In this document: positions 1 to 8,505 of the stretch, in pieces
Layout: the number at the start of each line of letters is the position of its first letter
How positions within the stretch are numbered: position 1 is the first letter of the stretch
DNA from: Neobacillus niacini NBRC 15566
GTDB taxonomy: Bacteria > Bacillota > Bacilli > Bacillales > Cytobacillaceae
Reading direction: 5' to 3'
Length of the DNA: 64,000 nucleotides
Assembly (NCBI RefSeq): GCF_001591505.1
Contig: NZ_BCVA01000006.1
Coordinates: forward strand, 62,001-126,000
The notes under the pieces: generated by a model
What the model was told of the DNA's origin: nothing
Database searches by the model: none
The model's input: only the letters and a program-made list of their open reading frames with translations
Program-made: the position numbers and the translations under genes

Positions 1-406
1 TACATCCTGGAACTTCAAACGTCCGACCATTCGAAGTTAAGATAATCGAACAGATAGCATTACCGATAATCGTCTCATGCAGGAAATGTATGTTTGATAG
101 AACGGCATGTTCATAAAAATTGACTCCTGAGGCCTGTCCTGCCGCTGTTAAAATCATACCGATACCGCCGCCGGATACGTGTTCATAGGTTGGTAAACCA
201 GGAGCAGCGGATGTAAAAACAAAGCTATTGTTTTGATTTATATCGTCACCATAAAGAATGGAAATAAAACTATTATTGGCTTTACAATCAACATCACAAA
301 TTCGTGCAGATACAGTAATAATGCCGCAAGAAGGGAAACGATTAATTAAGGTTTCGACTGGAACGGCCGTTGCCGATACGTTTCTACGACAGTTACAACT
401 TTCCAT
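1..406 (-). CDS. Hypothetical protein, 3' end beyond window
   Basis: An open reading frame of 135 codons runs off the left edge of the window. It starts with ATG at 406 on the minus strand, preceded by a GAGAGGTG ribosome site. The N-terminus has a Cys pair (MESCNC) and further Cys residues near positions 23, 38 and 41. The middle is rich in Gly, Ala and Ser (VSGGGIGMILTAAGQ), with no signal peptide. The style resembles small Cys-containing spore-surface or exosporium-like proteins of Bacillaceae, but I do not recognise the family, so the function is unknown. It is divergent from the phosphatase gene at 588. Confidence 0.6.
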   Translation of the reverse strand, partial: MESCNCRRNVSATAVPVETLINRFPSCGIITVSARICDVDCKANNSFISILYGDDINQNNSFVFTSAAPGLPTYEHVSGGGIGMILTAAGQASGVNFYEHAVLSNIHFLHETIIGNAICSIILTSNGRTFEVPGC

Positions 407-587
407 AAAACACCTCTCATTCACAATATTACTTATATATATGAAAAAGCTTGCCTTTTGGATTGGACAAGGAATGGAGTAAAATGGAAAAGACTATATA
501 CGATTCGTTTTACTGTAAAGTTTTATAGTATTATGGATTTGATTGAAAGGACCAGAGTATGGGAAAATATGGAGAGGTGATAAACAA

Positions 588-1397
588 ATGGTGAAATTTG
601 ATTTACATACACACCATGACCGGTGTGGGCATGCAAGGGGCAGTATACGTGATTATATCGAAGCCGGAGTAGAAAAGGGTTTGAATATAATCGGAATCTC
701 TGATCATACCCCCTATTTTTCAAGTAAAGAGGATCATCCCTTCCCACACATAACCATGGCAACAAGTCAATTTCCTGAATACGTAGAGGAAGTCCTAAAG
801 TTAAAACAAGAGTATGCTGGAAAAATTGATGTCCTATTAGGAATTGAGGCAGATTTCTTTCCCGAACATGTCAATACCTATAGAACGTACTTTGAACGAT
901 ATCCATTTGATTATATTATTGGTTCTGTTCATCATGTTGATGGGGTGAGCATTTTTAAGAAAGAGCGCTGGGAAGGATTGAGTACAAAAGAACAAATACG
1001 TACGAAGGAAACCTATTATTCATTAATTGAACAATCCGCCGCTAGCGGCATGTTTCAAATTCTTGGTCATATTGATGCGATGAAAGGCTTCTATCCTGAC
1101 TTTTCTCACATACAAACTGCCGCAGTGGAACACACCCTAAAGGTGATAGCCGAATGCGATATCGCGATCGAAATCAACACCTCAGGAAAAACCAAATACG
1201 TGGGAGGCTGGTATCCCGCCGATGACATATTAGAAATGGCCCTCCACCACGGAGTGAAAGTCACCTTTGGCTCAGACGCCCATGACCCAGAGCGAGTCGG
1301 AGACGAATTTGACATCGTCCAAGCCCGCCTCAAAGAAATAGGCTTCAAAGAATGGGTGTACTTTAAAGCAAGAAAGCGATATGCAGTTAAACTATGA
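588..1397 (+). CDS. PHP-domain histidinol-phosphatase (HisJ/HisK family)
   Basis: Predicted metal-dependent phosphatase that hydrolyses histidinol phosphate in histidine biosynthesis, in the cytoplasm. The 269-aa protein has the PHP metal ligands: DLHTHHDRCGH at residues 5-15, ISDH near 40, GIEADFF near 85, SVHHVDG near 111, LGHIDAMKG near 162 and FGSDAHDPE near 227. I start it at ATG 588 because GGAGAGGTGA sits 7 nt upstream; the frame remains open further upstream to a TTG without a good ribosome site. Length fits B. subtilis HisJ (about 268 aa). It is not in a his operon here, so the exact substrate is inferred. The last 85 or so codons use C-ending codons far more than the rest (see findings). 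Confidence 0.8.
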   Translation: MVKFDLHTHHDRCGHARGSIRDYIEAGVEKGLNIIGISDHTPYFSSKEDHPFPHITMATSQFPEYVEEVLKLKQEYAGKIDVLLGIEADFFPEHVNTYRTYFERYPFDYIIGSVHHVDGVSIFKKERWEGLSTKEQIRTKETYYSLIEQSAASGMFQILGHIDAMKGFYPDFSHIQTAAVEHTLKVIAECDIAIEINTSGKTKYVGGWYPADDILEMALHHGVKVTFGSDAHDPERVGDEFDIVQARLKEIGFKEWVYFKARKRYAVKL

Positions 1398-1425
1398 ATA
1401 ACTGCATAAATGGTGACAGGCACCA
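1381..1425 (+). repeat. Inverted repeat plus GGTGACAGGCACC element, copy 1
   Basis: ATGCAGTTA at 1381-1389 pairs perfectly with TAACTGCAT at 1399-1407, enclosing the phosphatase stop codon in the loop. This runs directly into AACTGCATAAATGG (1400-1413) and the dyad GGTGACAGGCACC (1412-1424). The same two modules recur at 50117-50160, in rearranged orientation. Confidence 0.6.
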
Positions 1426-1439
1426 AAGGAACCAAAAAA

Positions 1440-1475
1440 AATGTAATGGAAGCTGCAGTCCATTACATTTTTTCT
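1440..1475. terminator. Bidirectional rho-independent terminator
   Basis: AATGTAATGG (1440-1449) pairs with CCATTACATT (1460-1469). A T-run follows on the plus strand, and the A-run before the stem serves as a T-run on the minus strand. It sits between the convergent phosphatase gene and the small minus-strand gene, whose stop codon lies in the second arm. Confidence 0.8.
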
Positions 1476-1660
1476 TGCTGTTGTTTTTGATTGCGCTTTT
1501 TAGATAAGGTTCTAATTAGGTAGATACCACCAATTAGCGCTAGTAGGTTTAATGAATCTCCAAGGTTAATGGTTAGATTGAAGTTGTTGTTTACATGTAC
1601 TGTGTTTTTATTGTTGTTGGTAGTTGTATGAGACTTTGTTTCCTGACTTCCTTTTGGCAA
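1463..1660 (-). CDS. Small Asn-rich protein with one hydrophobic segment
   Basis: A 65-aa protein starting at TTG 1660, with a GGAGGTGG ribosome site just upstream. Residues 1-28 are polar and Asn/Thr-rich (TTTNNNKNTVHVNNN). One hydrophobic segment (LNLLALIGGIYLIRTL, about residues 38-53) is followed by a basic/Gln tail (KKRNQKQQQEK), so a single-span membrane protein is likely. The family is not recognised. The good ribosome site and the shared terminator support a real gene. It lies downstream of, and co-directional with, the MFS gene. Confidence 0.5.
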   Translation of the reverse strand: MPKGSQETKSHTTTNNNKNTVHVNNNFNLTINLGDSLNLLALIGGIYLIRTLSKKRNQKQQQEKM

Positions 1661-1730
1661 AGGACCACCTCCATAAGACTAGTATATCAACTGAGTCATA
1701 CAGAAAATGCTAATTTACTAGGAAAAATTG

Positions 1731-2945
1731 CTAGTTTTTTACTAACATAGCTTTTGTAAATCTTCTGGTGCGTGAATACATAAGGAGGAATACAAAGGCA
1801 CTTCCTATCCTCAATATAGAGTTTAATTCCATTGCTGTTTGTATACCTAATCCCTCTAGTAGCAAAATACCAAGCTGAGGGGCTATGAAGGCGACAAATG
1901 AAAGGAGGACATTATAGGTAGTAATACAATATGTTCTCGTTTCGGCGGGTGATTGCTCCAGCAGAAGGTTGAACAATAAGAGCACAACCCCGGAAATGAA
2001 AAATCCAGATAGAGCTTGGACACAAGTCAAATAAAACAGATTGGTAGATAAGACGGTTAGAAAGGGAACAAGTGCCATTCCTAGCGCAGCCCATACCAGC
2101 ATGAGGGTATTCGATTTTACCTCCGCCCATTTTTTCCACATAGGGAATGTAAAGATTTGCACCAATTGACATGCCACCGAAAAGATACTAATCCAAAGTA
2201 TCGTCGCTTCTGCAATTCTCACATGATAAATATTGAATATACCCCAGGACATCTGCCAAGTAAAGTTAAAACAGAGTGCCGCAATCAGGAACCATTTGTA
2301 ACCATGATCTTTAAAAATCGCCCAATCCATCGATGACTTTTTGGCAGTGGAAATCGCTTGGACTGTCTCTTTATGTTTCATTAGGAAAAACACTTCAAGT
2401 AATCCGAAAAGTAAGGCTGTGAAAAATAACCACTGATAGGCTGTTTCGTTATTTGTTTGGTTCTTCATGATAATGCCGATAATTAATGTGGAAATCATTC
2501 CTGCAATCGTCAATAAGCGGTTACGATCACTAAAAAAAGAACCCCTTCGTTCGTCCTTAATCATCCCGCTAATTAATGTCTGCCAGCCAATGTTCGCAAT
2601 GGTTGCGGGTACATTCATAAACGCAATAATGATTAAGAATACCCATGCCTGGTAGGAGGTGGAGATATAAACAACTCCGATGAGAAGTAAAAATAATAAC
2701 CGAGCCCCTAAAACGGACATGGCCACCGTTTTTTTCTGGGTTTCCAAACGATTTAACAGTATGGCAGCAGGAATGGTCATCAACAGGGCAATTAAAGGTG
2801 GAAGAGAACTTATTAATCCAACTTGATAATTGGTTGCTCCAAGAATCGAGATCGCAAAGATGGGATAAAAGTTGCCTGCAAGGTTGATAGCAATGGTAGA
2901 AACCATTCCATGATAGATACTAATCTTTTCATTATATGTACGCAC
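1731..2945 (-). CDS. MFS transporter
   Basis: A 404-aa integral membrane protein with about 12 hydrophobic segments, typical of the major facilitator superfamily. The N-terminal half carries a loop 2-3-like region (LNRLETQKKTVAM), and the central cytoplasmic loop near residue 195 (KETVQAISTAKKSSM) separates the two six-helix halves. The start (MRTYNEK) fits a typical short cytoplasmic N-terminus, though the ribosome site is weak. The substrate cannot be read from the sequence; drug or metabolite efflux is possible. It is divergent from the MATE gene at 3141. Confidence 0.75.
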   Translation of the reverse strand: MRTYNEKISIYHGMVSTIAINLAGNFYPIFAISILGATNYQVGLISSLPPLIALLMTIPAAILLNRLETQKKTVAMSVLGARLLFLLLIGVVYISTSYQAWVFLIIIAFMNVPATIANIGWQTLISGMIKDERRGSFFSDRNRLLTIAGMISTLIIGIIMKNQTNNETAYQWLFFTALLFGLLEVFFLMKHKETVQAISTAKKSSMDWAIFKDHGYKWFLIAALCFNFTWQMSWGIFNIYHVRIAEATILWISIFSVACQLVQIFTFPMWKKWAEVKSNTLMLVWAALGMALVPFLTVLSTNLFYLTCVQALSGFFISGVVLLLFNLLLEQSPAETRTYCITTYNVLLSFVAFIAPQLGILLLEGLGIQTAMELNSILRIGSAFVFLLMYSRTRRFTKAMLVKN

Positions 2946-3140
2946 GATTCTTCACCAGTTTCTCTATTAATCAATAACGATACTATTATACTACGGTATC
3001 CGAAATTTCTATATAATACTTTTTAAAATTATTTAGCAAAAAAGTTACAGTTTTGCATAACAAATAATACTCAAGTTAGCTGAAATCCAGTATAATGAAT
3101 CTTTGGCTTTCATATTACAGATTTCTAGGAGTTTTTTCAT

Positions 3141-4511
3141 ATGAATCAGACGTTTACATTAAAGGAAAAGACAAAGCAAATTTTTGTTATGCTAATACCA
3201 ATTTTAATCACTCAACTTGGTATGTTTTCGATGGTGTTTTTTAATACGATTATGTCAGGAAAATATAGCTCTTCTGACTTAGCCGCGGTTGCGATTGGTT
3301 CGTCCATCTGGAACCCTATATTTACTGGCATCAGTGGAATTTTGCTTGCGGTTTCTCCAATTGCAGCTCAACGCTTTGGGGAAAAGAGGAGCAGTGAAGT
3401 GGCTTCGGTTGTCAGACACGGACTCTACATTTCCGTTATGATTACGATAGTGGTGATTATTCTTGGTGTATTTTTTTTAGATCCACTTTTAGATAAAATG
3501 AATCTCCCAAGTGACGTACAAAAAACAGCTTTTGACTACTTGATTGGTCTTAGCTACGGGATTCTTCCGTTATTTATTTTTAACGTGCTAAGGTCATTTA
3601 TTTATGCATTAGGAAAAACAAGGGTTGTAATGTATATCCTACTCTTGTCATTACCCATCAATTTCTTTTTGAATTATGTGTTGATCTTTGGATATTGGGG
3701 GTTCCCGGAACTTGGAGGTGCAGGTGCTGGTTATGCAACCTCTATCACAGAATGGGTAATAACTGGAATGACGGTCTTCATTGTAAAAACGCAGCAACCA
3801 TACTCAAATTTCCCCGTGTTTGAGAATTTGAAGAAATTCTCCTTCGCAGAGTGTAAGGAAATCCTGAAAATTGGTGTACCAATGGGACTATCAACCTTTT
3901 TTGAAACAAGTATGTTTGCAGTTGTAACCATTCTATTAAGTAAATTTAATGTTACAACGATTGCTGCCTATCAATCAGCATTAAACATCGTTTCTTTCCT
4001 TTACATGATTCCGATAAGCATATCGATGGCACAGACGGTTCTTGTAAGCTACGAAGTAGGGGCACGAAGATACAAGGACGCAAAGAGCTACAGCTGGCTA
4101 GGCATTTATCTTGCTATCTTAATAGCCTTGATTACAGGCGTACTCGTCGTTCTATTCCGTTATCAAGTAGCTGGATTTTACTCGAATGAAGCAGAAGTCA
4201 TTAATTTAACGGCACATTTCTTGATTTTTGCATTGTTCTTCCAAATAAGTGACGCCATTCAAGTAACGGCACAGGCTGCCTTACGGGGATATAAAGATGT
4301 TAATCTTGCTTTTATCATGACTTTAATCGCATACTGGTTAATCTGCCTCCCGGTGGGCTACGTACTTGCAAACTTTACGGGATTGGGGGCAACCGGCTAT
4401 TGGCTCGGACTTACTGCAGGTTTGTTAGCAGCCGGAATAGCATTATCGTGGAGGCTAACCTACATCCAAAAAAGAAAATTCATCGACACACAAACATTAG
4501 AAGCAGTATAA
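3141..4511 (+). CDS. MATE family multidrug efflux transporter (NorM-like)
   Basis: A 456-aa protein with about 12 transmembrane segments arranged as two related halves. It matches the MATE family: an early QLGMFSMVFFNTIMSG segment, the P-I-A-A-Q-R-F-G motif after helix 2 (AVSPIAAQRFGEKR) and GLPINFFLNY-type helix 5 (SLPINFFLNYVLIFG). Such proteins export cationic drugs in exchange for Na+ or H+. The start ATG 3141 has TAGGAG about 9 nt upstream. It stands alone, with its own terminator. Confidence 0.88.
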   Translation: MNQTFTLKEKTKQIFVMLIPILITQLGMFSMVFFNTIMSGKYSSSDLAAVAIGSSIWNPIFTGISGILLAVSPIAAQRFGEKRSSEVASVVRHGLYISVMITIVVIILGVFFLDPLLDKMNLPSDVQKTAFDYLIGLSYGILPLFIFNVLRSFIYALGKTRVVMYILLLSLPINFFLNYVLIFGYWGFPELGGAGAGYATSITEWVITGMTVFIVKTQQPYSNFPVFENLKKFSFAECKEILKIGVPMGLSTFFETSMFAVVTILLSKFNVTTIAAYQSALNIVSFLYMIPISISMAQTVLVSYEVGARRYKDAKSYSWLGIYLAILIALITGVLVVLFRYQVAGFYSNEAEVINLTAHFLIFALFFQISDAIQVTAQAALRGYKDVNLAFIMTLIAYWLICLPVGYVLANFTGLGATGYWLGLTAGLLAAGIALSWRLTYIQKRKFIDTQTLEAV

Positions 4512-4545
4512 ACGATAGGTTCATATAAATATATTATGTAAACTT

Positions 4546-4580
4546 AAAAATCTTACTCTATAATAGGGTAAGATTTTTTT
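4546..4580 (+). terminator. Rho-independent terminator after MATE gene
   Basis: AAAATCTTAC (4546-4555) pairs with GTAAGATTTT (4567-4576) and a run of seven T follows. Confidence 0.85.
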
Positions 4581-4860
4581 GTAAGAGTAATAAACAAATA
4601 TGTATTTTCTGTGTATTTATGAATTTTCAGTTAACAGATTGGAAGTTTAATTAGAATTGAGCATAAACTCTGCTAAAAATAGCAAAATAGATGAAATGGA
4701 CGACAAATAGTAAATGTCGAACCATGTCTTTTTGAAGAATTGTATATGTCGAAAATAAATAAATAATCATTATACGTCCAAAGTAAACGTTCGTCAATAT
4801 GGGTAACCAGGATCGAAAAGTATGTTTGGAGGAGCAAAAAAATTATTTAATTACAACAGA
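4581..4860. other. AT-rich intergenic stretch upstream of comK
   Basis: No supportable gene. Two ATGTCGAA octamers occur near 4715 and 4746. I looked for the paired AAAA-N5-TTTT boxes that B. subtilis ComK binds and found no clean pair. Confidence 0.4.
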
Positions 4861-4890
4861 TTTACTTTATATCTTCTAGTAAAATATACT
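4861..4890 (+). promoter_or_regulatory. Predicted sigma-A promoter of the comK leader
   Basis: -35 TTTACT (4861-4866), an 18-nt spacer and -10 TATACT (4885-4890). It would start transcription near 4897, giving an untranslated leader of about 180 nt before comK. Confidence 0.5.
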
Positions 4891-4896
4891 ATTTTT

Positions 4897-5030
4897 GAGG
4901 AGGAATGATGTGGAAAAGTATGATGGAAACATAGTAAAAATAATCACCCTTGAGTAATGATCTTGGCGGACCCAAACCCAAGGGCAAGGCAAGTTGAGTA
5001 TACCAACTTTATGTTAGTATACTCTTATTC
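4897..5030 (+). ncRNA. Structured comK leader RNA, possible attenuator
   Basis: The leader contains GAGGAGG (4897-4903) followed by a possible 15-codon peptide from GTG 4910 to TAA 4957 (MEKYDGNIVKIITLE). CCCTTG (about 4949) can pair with CAAGGG (about 4979-4984), while CTTGG (about 4962) can pair with the overlapping CCAAG, so these two stems exclude each other. GAGTATACCAAC (4996-5007) then pairs with GTTAGTATACTC (5013-5024) and TCTTATTCTT follows, resembling a weak terminator. It matches no riboswitch class I know. Role inferred: regulated read-through or translation of comK. Confidence 0.4.
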
Positions 5031-5075
5031 TTAAAATAATCAACCATTAATACTAGAAAAGAGGGTGACTACTTT

Positions 5076-5630
5076 ATGGACATAAGAGATAAACACCTGC
5101 TTAATGAAAAGACGGTATTACTAACAGGCGAGTACAATGTTCGAGGAGAAGTATGGTCAAGGGTGATTGAAGGGAAAGAAACGTTCCTTGTAAAACAAAG
5201 TCCAATTACGATAATCGAGGAAACCTTATTACATGCGGGGTCAAAATTTTTTGGAGCCCGACGCCGTGCACATAATCTACTTTCACCAACCAGAATGCAA
5301 CCGATATGTGTGATTCCGCAGCTGAGCATTTTATTTTTTCCTACAATGAATAGGGAGTGCCATCGCAATATATGGTTATCACTTATTCATGTAAAAACTA
5401 CAAATTCGGTTGGGATCCATCAAATTGAAGTGTTAACAAGCTTTGGTCACACCATCTTACTCGATATGTCGGAAAGGGCCTTTAATAACAGGCGGCTAAA
5501 AGCGATGCAGCTTCAGGAAGCTATTACCCATAATCTAAATTGCCCTTTAAACTTCTATGTGGAACCAAAGAACGGGTATTATATAAGTAAAAGTCCAAAA
5601 GAGTATAATTATTTCCTTGAGAAAAAATAA
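5076..5630 (+). CDS. comK: ComK family competence transcription factor
   Basis: A 184-aa protein similar across its length to ComK (B. subtilis: 192 aa), the master activator of DNA-uptake genes. Shared landmarks are FGARRRAHNLL near residue 58 (ComK: FGSSYAGRK), ICVIPQLSILFFPTMN near 76-91 (ComK: PIMVDPSNQIFLFPTLS), IWLSLIHVK near 98-106 (ComK: GWISHVHVK) and the C-terminal FNNRRLKAMQLQ (ComK: FENQVYRTAWLR). ATG 5076 has GAGGGTGA upstream. It is monocistronic, with a strong terminator. I cannot tell whether it is the main ComK or a second paralogue, as some relatives carry two. The C-terminal tail is shorter and divergent. Confidence 0.85.
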   Translation: MDIRDKHLLNEKTVLLTGEYNVRGEVWSRVIEGKETFLVKQSPITIIEETLLHAGSKFFGARRRAHNLLSPTRMQPICVIPQLSILFFPTMNRECHRNIWLSLIHVKTTNSVGIHQIEVLTSFGHTILLDMSERAFNNRRLKAMQLQEAITHNLNCPLNFYVEPKNGYYISKSPKEYNYFLEKK

Positions 5631-5634
5631 AAAG

Positions 5635-5668
5635 AAGAGCAGCGTCCCTATAATGGATGCTGCTCTTA
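5635..5668 (+). terminator. Terminator after comK
   Basis: AAGAGCAGCGTCC (5635-5647) pairs with GGATGCTGCTCTT (5655-5667), but only a short T-run follows. Confidence 0.75.
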
Positions 5669-5777
5669 TCATTTGGCAGACTTCGTCTAGGTCTATTATC
5701 TCTAAATACGATATGCAATGGGCAGGGAGGAATAAAATTGATGAACTGGTAAAAATTATTAGTTAGGAGGTGGGAGT

Positions 5778-7445
5778 GTGTCCTTATTACGACCGAAGAA
5801 ACGTACCTATAAAAAACCACAATTGTTGACTCCGAGTAAATTAGTTCACCAAAAGGAAAACACACCAACTTCTAGCTCATTAGATGAGACTGAGCAGCAG
5901 ATAAAAGAAATTCTCGGAAATAACGGAGATTTAAAGATAAAGCATTTTAAAATTTTTGGCAGCTTCTCGGCGGCCTGTGTGTATTTTTCAAGTTTAGTGA
6001 ATAAGGATTCCATAAATAAAGATATCTTAAGACCCCTCATGTATGAACCTGAACACTTAATCGGAAAAGAAAAACCACTTGCCCAATTAATCGATATCAT
6101 CCTAACCGAAACTCTATATCATGGTGAGGCTAAGGTTGGAGGATGTCTGGACGATTTAATTGAGTTCATGCTTCGCGGTGAAACCGTGATTATAATGGAC
6201 GGTCTGAAGGAAGCCATTCATATCGGAACGCGAAAAGTTGACAAAAGAGCAATTGCCCAACCAGAAACAGAACAAGTCATTCTAGGACCGCGGGAAGGTT
6301 TTATTGAAAATATTGCTACCAATGTTGCGTTATTAAGATACAGACTGCCGACACCAGACTTTCAAGTGAAAACGATGAAAATTGGTCGTCTGACAAAATC
6401 AACGGTAGCCATTTGTTACCTTAAAGGCATCGCAAATGAAACGGTGATTAAAGAGGTGGAAAAAAGGCTGTCCGAGATTGATATAGATGCCATCCTCGAC
6501 GTGGGATATTTAGAACAATTTATTGAAGATAATCCTTTTTCACCATTTCCACAGACCCAATCAACTGAGCGGCCAGATAAGACGGTCGCAAATTTAATAG
6601 AGGGTCGCGTGGCTATCCTTGTCGATGGTTCACCATTTTCATTACTTGTTCCAGTAGTTTTTAATCAGTTCTACCAAACCACTGAAGATTATTCATCAAG
6701 GTTCCTAATGGGAAGTTTTGTTCGACTGGCCCGGATATTGGCATTAGTGTTTTCACTTATTTTTCCGTCATTATATGTATCCCTTATCTCCTTTAATCCG
6801 GAACTACTGCCAACAGAATTTGCAGTAGCCGTTGCGGGCGGCCGGGCAGGTGTTCCTTATCCAGCTGTTATCGAAGTGTTGATTATTGAAATCGCGATGG
6901 AAATATTACGAGAAGCAACCGTCCGGCTACCAAAACAAGTCGGCGGCGCCCTATCGATTGTGGGGGTGCTGGTAATTGGACAGGCGGCCGTTGAAGCGGG
7001 ATTATCCAGCCCAATTACAGTAGTGGTTATCGCCTTAACCACGATTGGTTCGTTTGCCACGCCTACCTATACAGCAGCGTTTGCATTAAGAATGCTCAGA
7101 TTTCCGATTATGATATTGGCTGGTATTTTTGGACTATACGGGGTAATGATAGGTATTATCTTTATTTTTAATCACATGCTCTCTTTAAAATCATTTGGTG
7201 TGCCATATATGGCACCTGTTTCTCCGTCAGATTATCAAGGGATGAAAGATGTTGTGATACGAAGTCCATTATGGTGGATGCCAAAAAGGCCAGACTTCCT
7301 TCATCCAGCTAACCAATCTAGACTTACGGAAAAAGATAATAAGGTATTAGAACATAATAAAGTTGGAAATGATCAGCGGGAGGGCACAAGCAATGGGGGA
7401 TCCGAAGGAGATCACAACACTTCAGGCAACAACAATCTTAATTAG
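5778..7445 (+). CDS. Spore germinant receptor subunit A (GerA family)
   Basis: A-subunit of a nutrient germinant receptor in the inner spore membrane. The 555-aa protein has a large soluble N-terminal domain (about residues 1-270, including GGCLDDLIEFMLRGETVIIMDG and GPREGFIENIATNVALLRYR), a membrane region from about residue 310 to 460 and a hydrophilic, Asn-rich C-terminal tail. FVRLARILALVFSLIFPSLYVSL and the RAGVPYPAVIEVLIIEIAMEILREA segment are hallmarks of GerAA/GerKA. It starts at GTG 5778 with TTAGGAGGTGGG upstream. It is the first gene of a four-gene A-B-C-D operon and overlaps the B gene by 53 nt. The germinant cannot be predicted. Confidence 0.93.
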   Translation: MSLLRPKKRTYKKPQLLTPSKLVHQKENTPTSSSLDETEQQIKEILGNNGDLKIKHFKIFGSFSAACVYFSSLVNKDSINKDILRPLMYEPEHLIGKEKPLAQLIDIILTETLYHGEAKVGGCLDDLIEFMLRGETVIIMDGLKEAIHIGTRKVDKRAIAQPETEQVILGPREGFIENIATNVALLRYRLPTPDFQVKTMKIGRLTKSTVAICYLKGIANETVIKEVEKRLSEIDIDAILDVGYLEQFIEDNPFSPFPQTQSTERPDKTVANLIEGRVAILVDGSPFSLLVPVVFNQFYQTTEDYSSRFLMGSFVRLARILALVFSLIFPSLYVSLISFNPELLPTEFAVAVAGGRAGVPYPAVIEVLIIEIAMEILREATVRLPKQVGGALSIVGVLVIGQAAVEAGLSSPITVVVIALTTIGSFATPTYTAAFALRMLRFPIMILAGIFGLYGVMIGIIFIFNHMLSLKSFGVPYMAPVSPSDYQGMKDVVIRSPLWWMPKRPDFLHPANQSRLTEKDNKVLEHNKVGNDQREGTSNGGSEGDHNTSGNNNLN

Positions 7446-8505
7446 TACCATTATTGGAGTAGGCGTTCTTCCACTGCCATTGTTTGCTGTCAGAGCAGGT
7501 GAAACAAGTGCTCCATTTGTCACATTAACTGGTATGTTTTTGGCGGCGATTGGTTTAGTATTTATAACCTCTCTTGGGATTCGCCACCCACAAAAAACGA
7601 TTATTACCTATAGTCAAGATATAATTGGGAAATGGCTAGGAAGAATTTTTAGTATACTTGTTATCATCTTCTTTTTAATATTGACCAGTCTTACTGCAAG
7701 GGAATTCGGTGCGGTTGTCGTAACGGGAGTACTAAGAGAAACACCATTGGAGGTAACCGTTATCGTAATGCTTTTATTAGCCTCCATTAGCTGTCGGAAC
7801 AATATCAATGTTTTTGCCTATATCCATAATCTTTATGTACCGATGATATTGGCTCCTGTTTTAATTGTTGTAGCATTCTCATTAAAGAATGCCAATCCCT
7901 TATATTTACGTCCGATATTTTTCGGAAGTGATCTTTGGAATATGGCCGGAGGTATGCTGACTGTTGCAGCGCTTTTTCAGGGGTCCTTTATTATTACGAT
8001 GATCATTCCCTCAATGAAATCGCCAAAAAAAGCGATAAAGGCTAGTTTTTGGGGCATTCTTATTTCAGGAGGTTTATACCTATTAATTGTAATTGCTACG
8101 GTGGCAATTTTTGGCCCAGAAGAGATTAAACAAATCTTTTGGCCGACGTTAGAATTGGCTCGGACCACAGCAATACCGGGAAACATCCTCCAAAGGTTGG
8201 ATATCATCTTTTTGGCGGTTTGGGTATTGGCTGTTTTTACCACTTTATTCTCTAGTTATTTCTTTACCATCCATTCGATTAAGGAGCTTTTCAGACTAAA
8301 GGACCATAAAGTACTTTCTTATTTCATTCTGCCATGTGTGTTTTTTTTGGCGATGGCACCGCAAAACATTTTACACATGTATGAGATCATCCAATTTATT
8401 GGAAGAATCGGTTTACTTATTACGATTTTGTATCCAGCAGTCCTTTTACTAATGGATTTCCTCAAGAGCTGGAGGAGGAAAAGAAATGTGGCAAAATCTT
8501 CGTGA
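7393..8505 (+). CDS. Spore germinant receptor subunit B (GerAB permease family)
   Basis: Membrane subunit related to amino-acid/polyamine permeases, and the likely germinant-binding component. The 370-aa protein has about 10 transmembrane segments, beginning with ITTLQATTILISTIIGVGVLPLP, which carries the typical Gly-rich first helix. I place the start at ATG 7393, inside the end of subunit A, because GGGAGGG lies 8 nt upstream; the frame is open from an earlier TTG at 7363 that has no ribosome site. It is co-translated with A and C: the 53-nt and 20-nt overlaps imply coupling. Confidence 0.92.
   Translation: MGDPKEITTLQATTILISTIIGVGVLPLPLFAVRAGETSAPFVTLTGMFLAAIGLVFITSLGIRHPQKTIITYSQDIIGKWLGRIFSILVIIFFLILTSLTAREFGAVVVTGVLRETPLEVTVIVMLLLASISCRNNINVFAYIHNLYVPMILAPVLIVVAFSLKNANPLYLRPIFFGSDLWNMAGGMLTVAALFQGSFIITMIIPSMKSPKKAIKASFWGILISGGLYLLIVIATVAIFGPEEIKQIFWPTLELARTTAIPGNILQRLDIIFLAVWVLAVFTTLFSSYFFTIHSIKELFRLKDHKVLSYFILPCVFFLAMAPQNILHMYEIIQFIGRIGLLITILYPAVLLLMDFLKSWRRKRNVAKSS

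Noticed and set aside
1106..1435. Long minus-strand open frame
   Set aside because: Antisense to the phosphatase gene; no ribosome site, and the protein is unlike any family.
4700..4770. Two ATGTCGAA octamers as an operator
   Set aside because: Spacing irregular and no promoter between them.
4910..4957. 15-codon peptide in the comK leader
   Set aside because: Start lies almost at the predicted 5' end of the transcript; kept only as part of the leader RNA.
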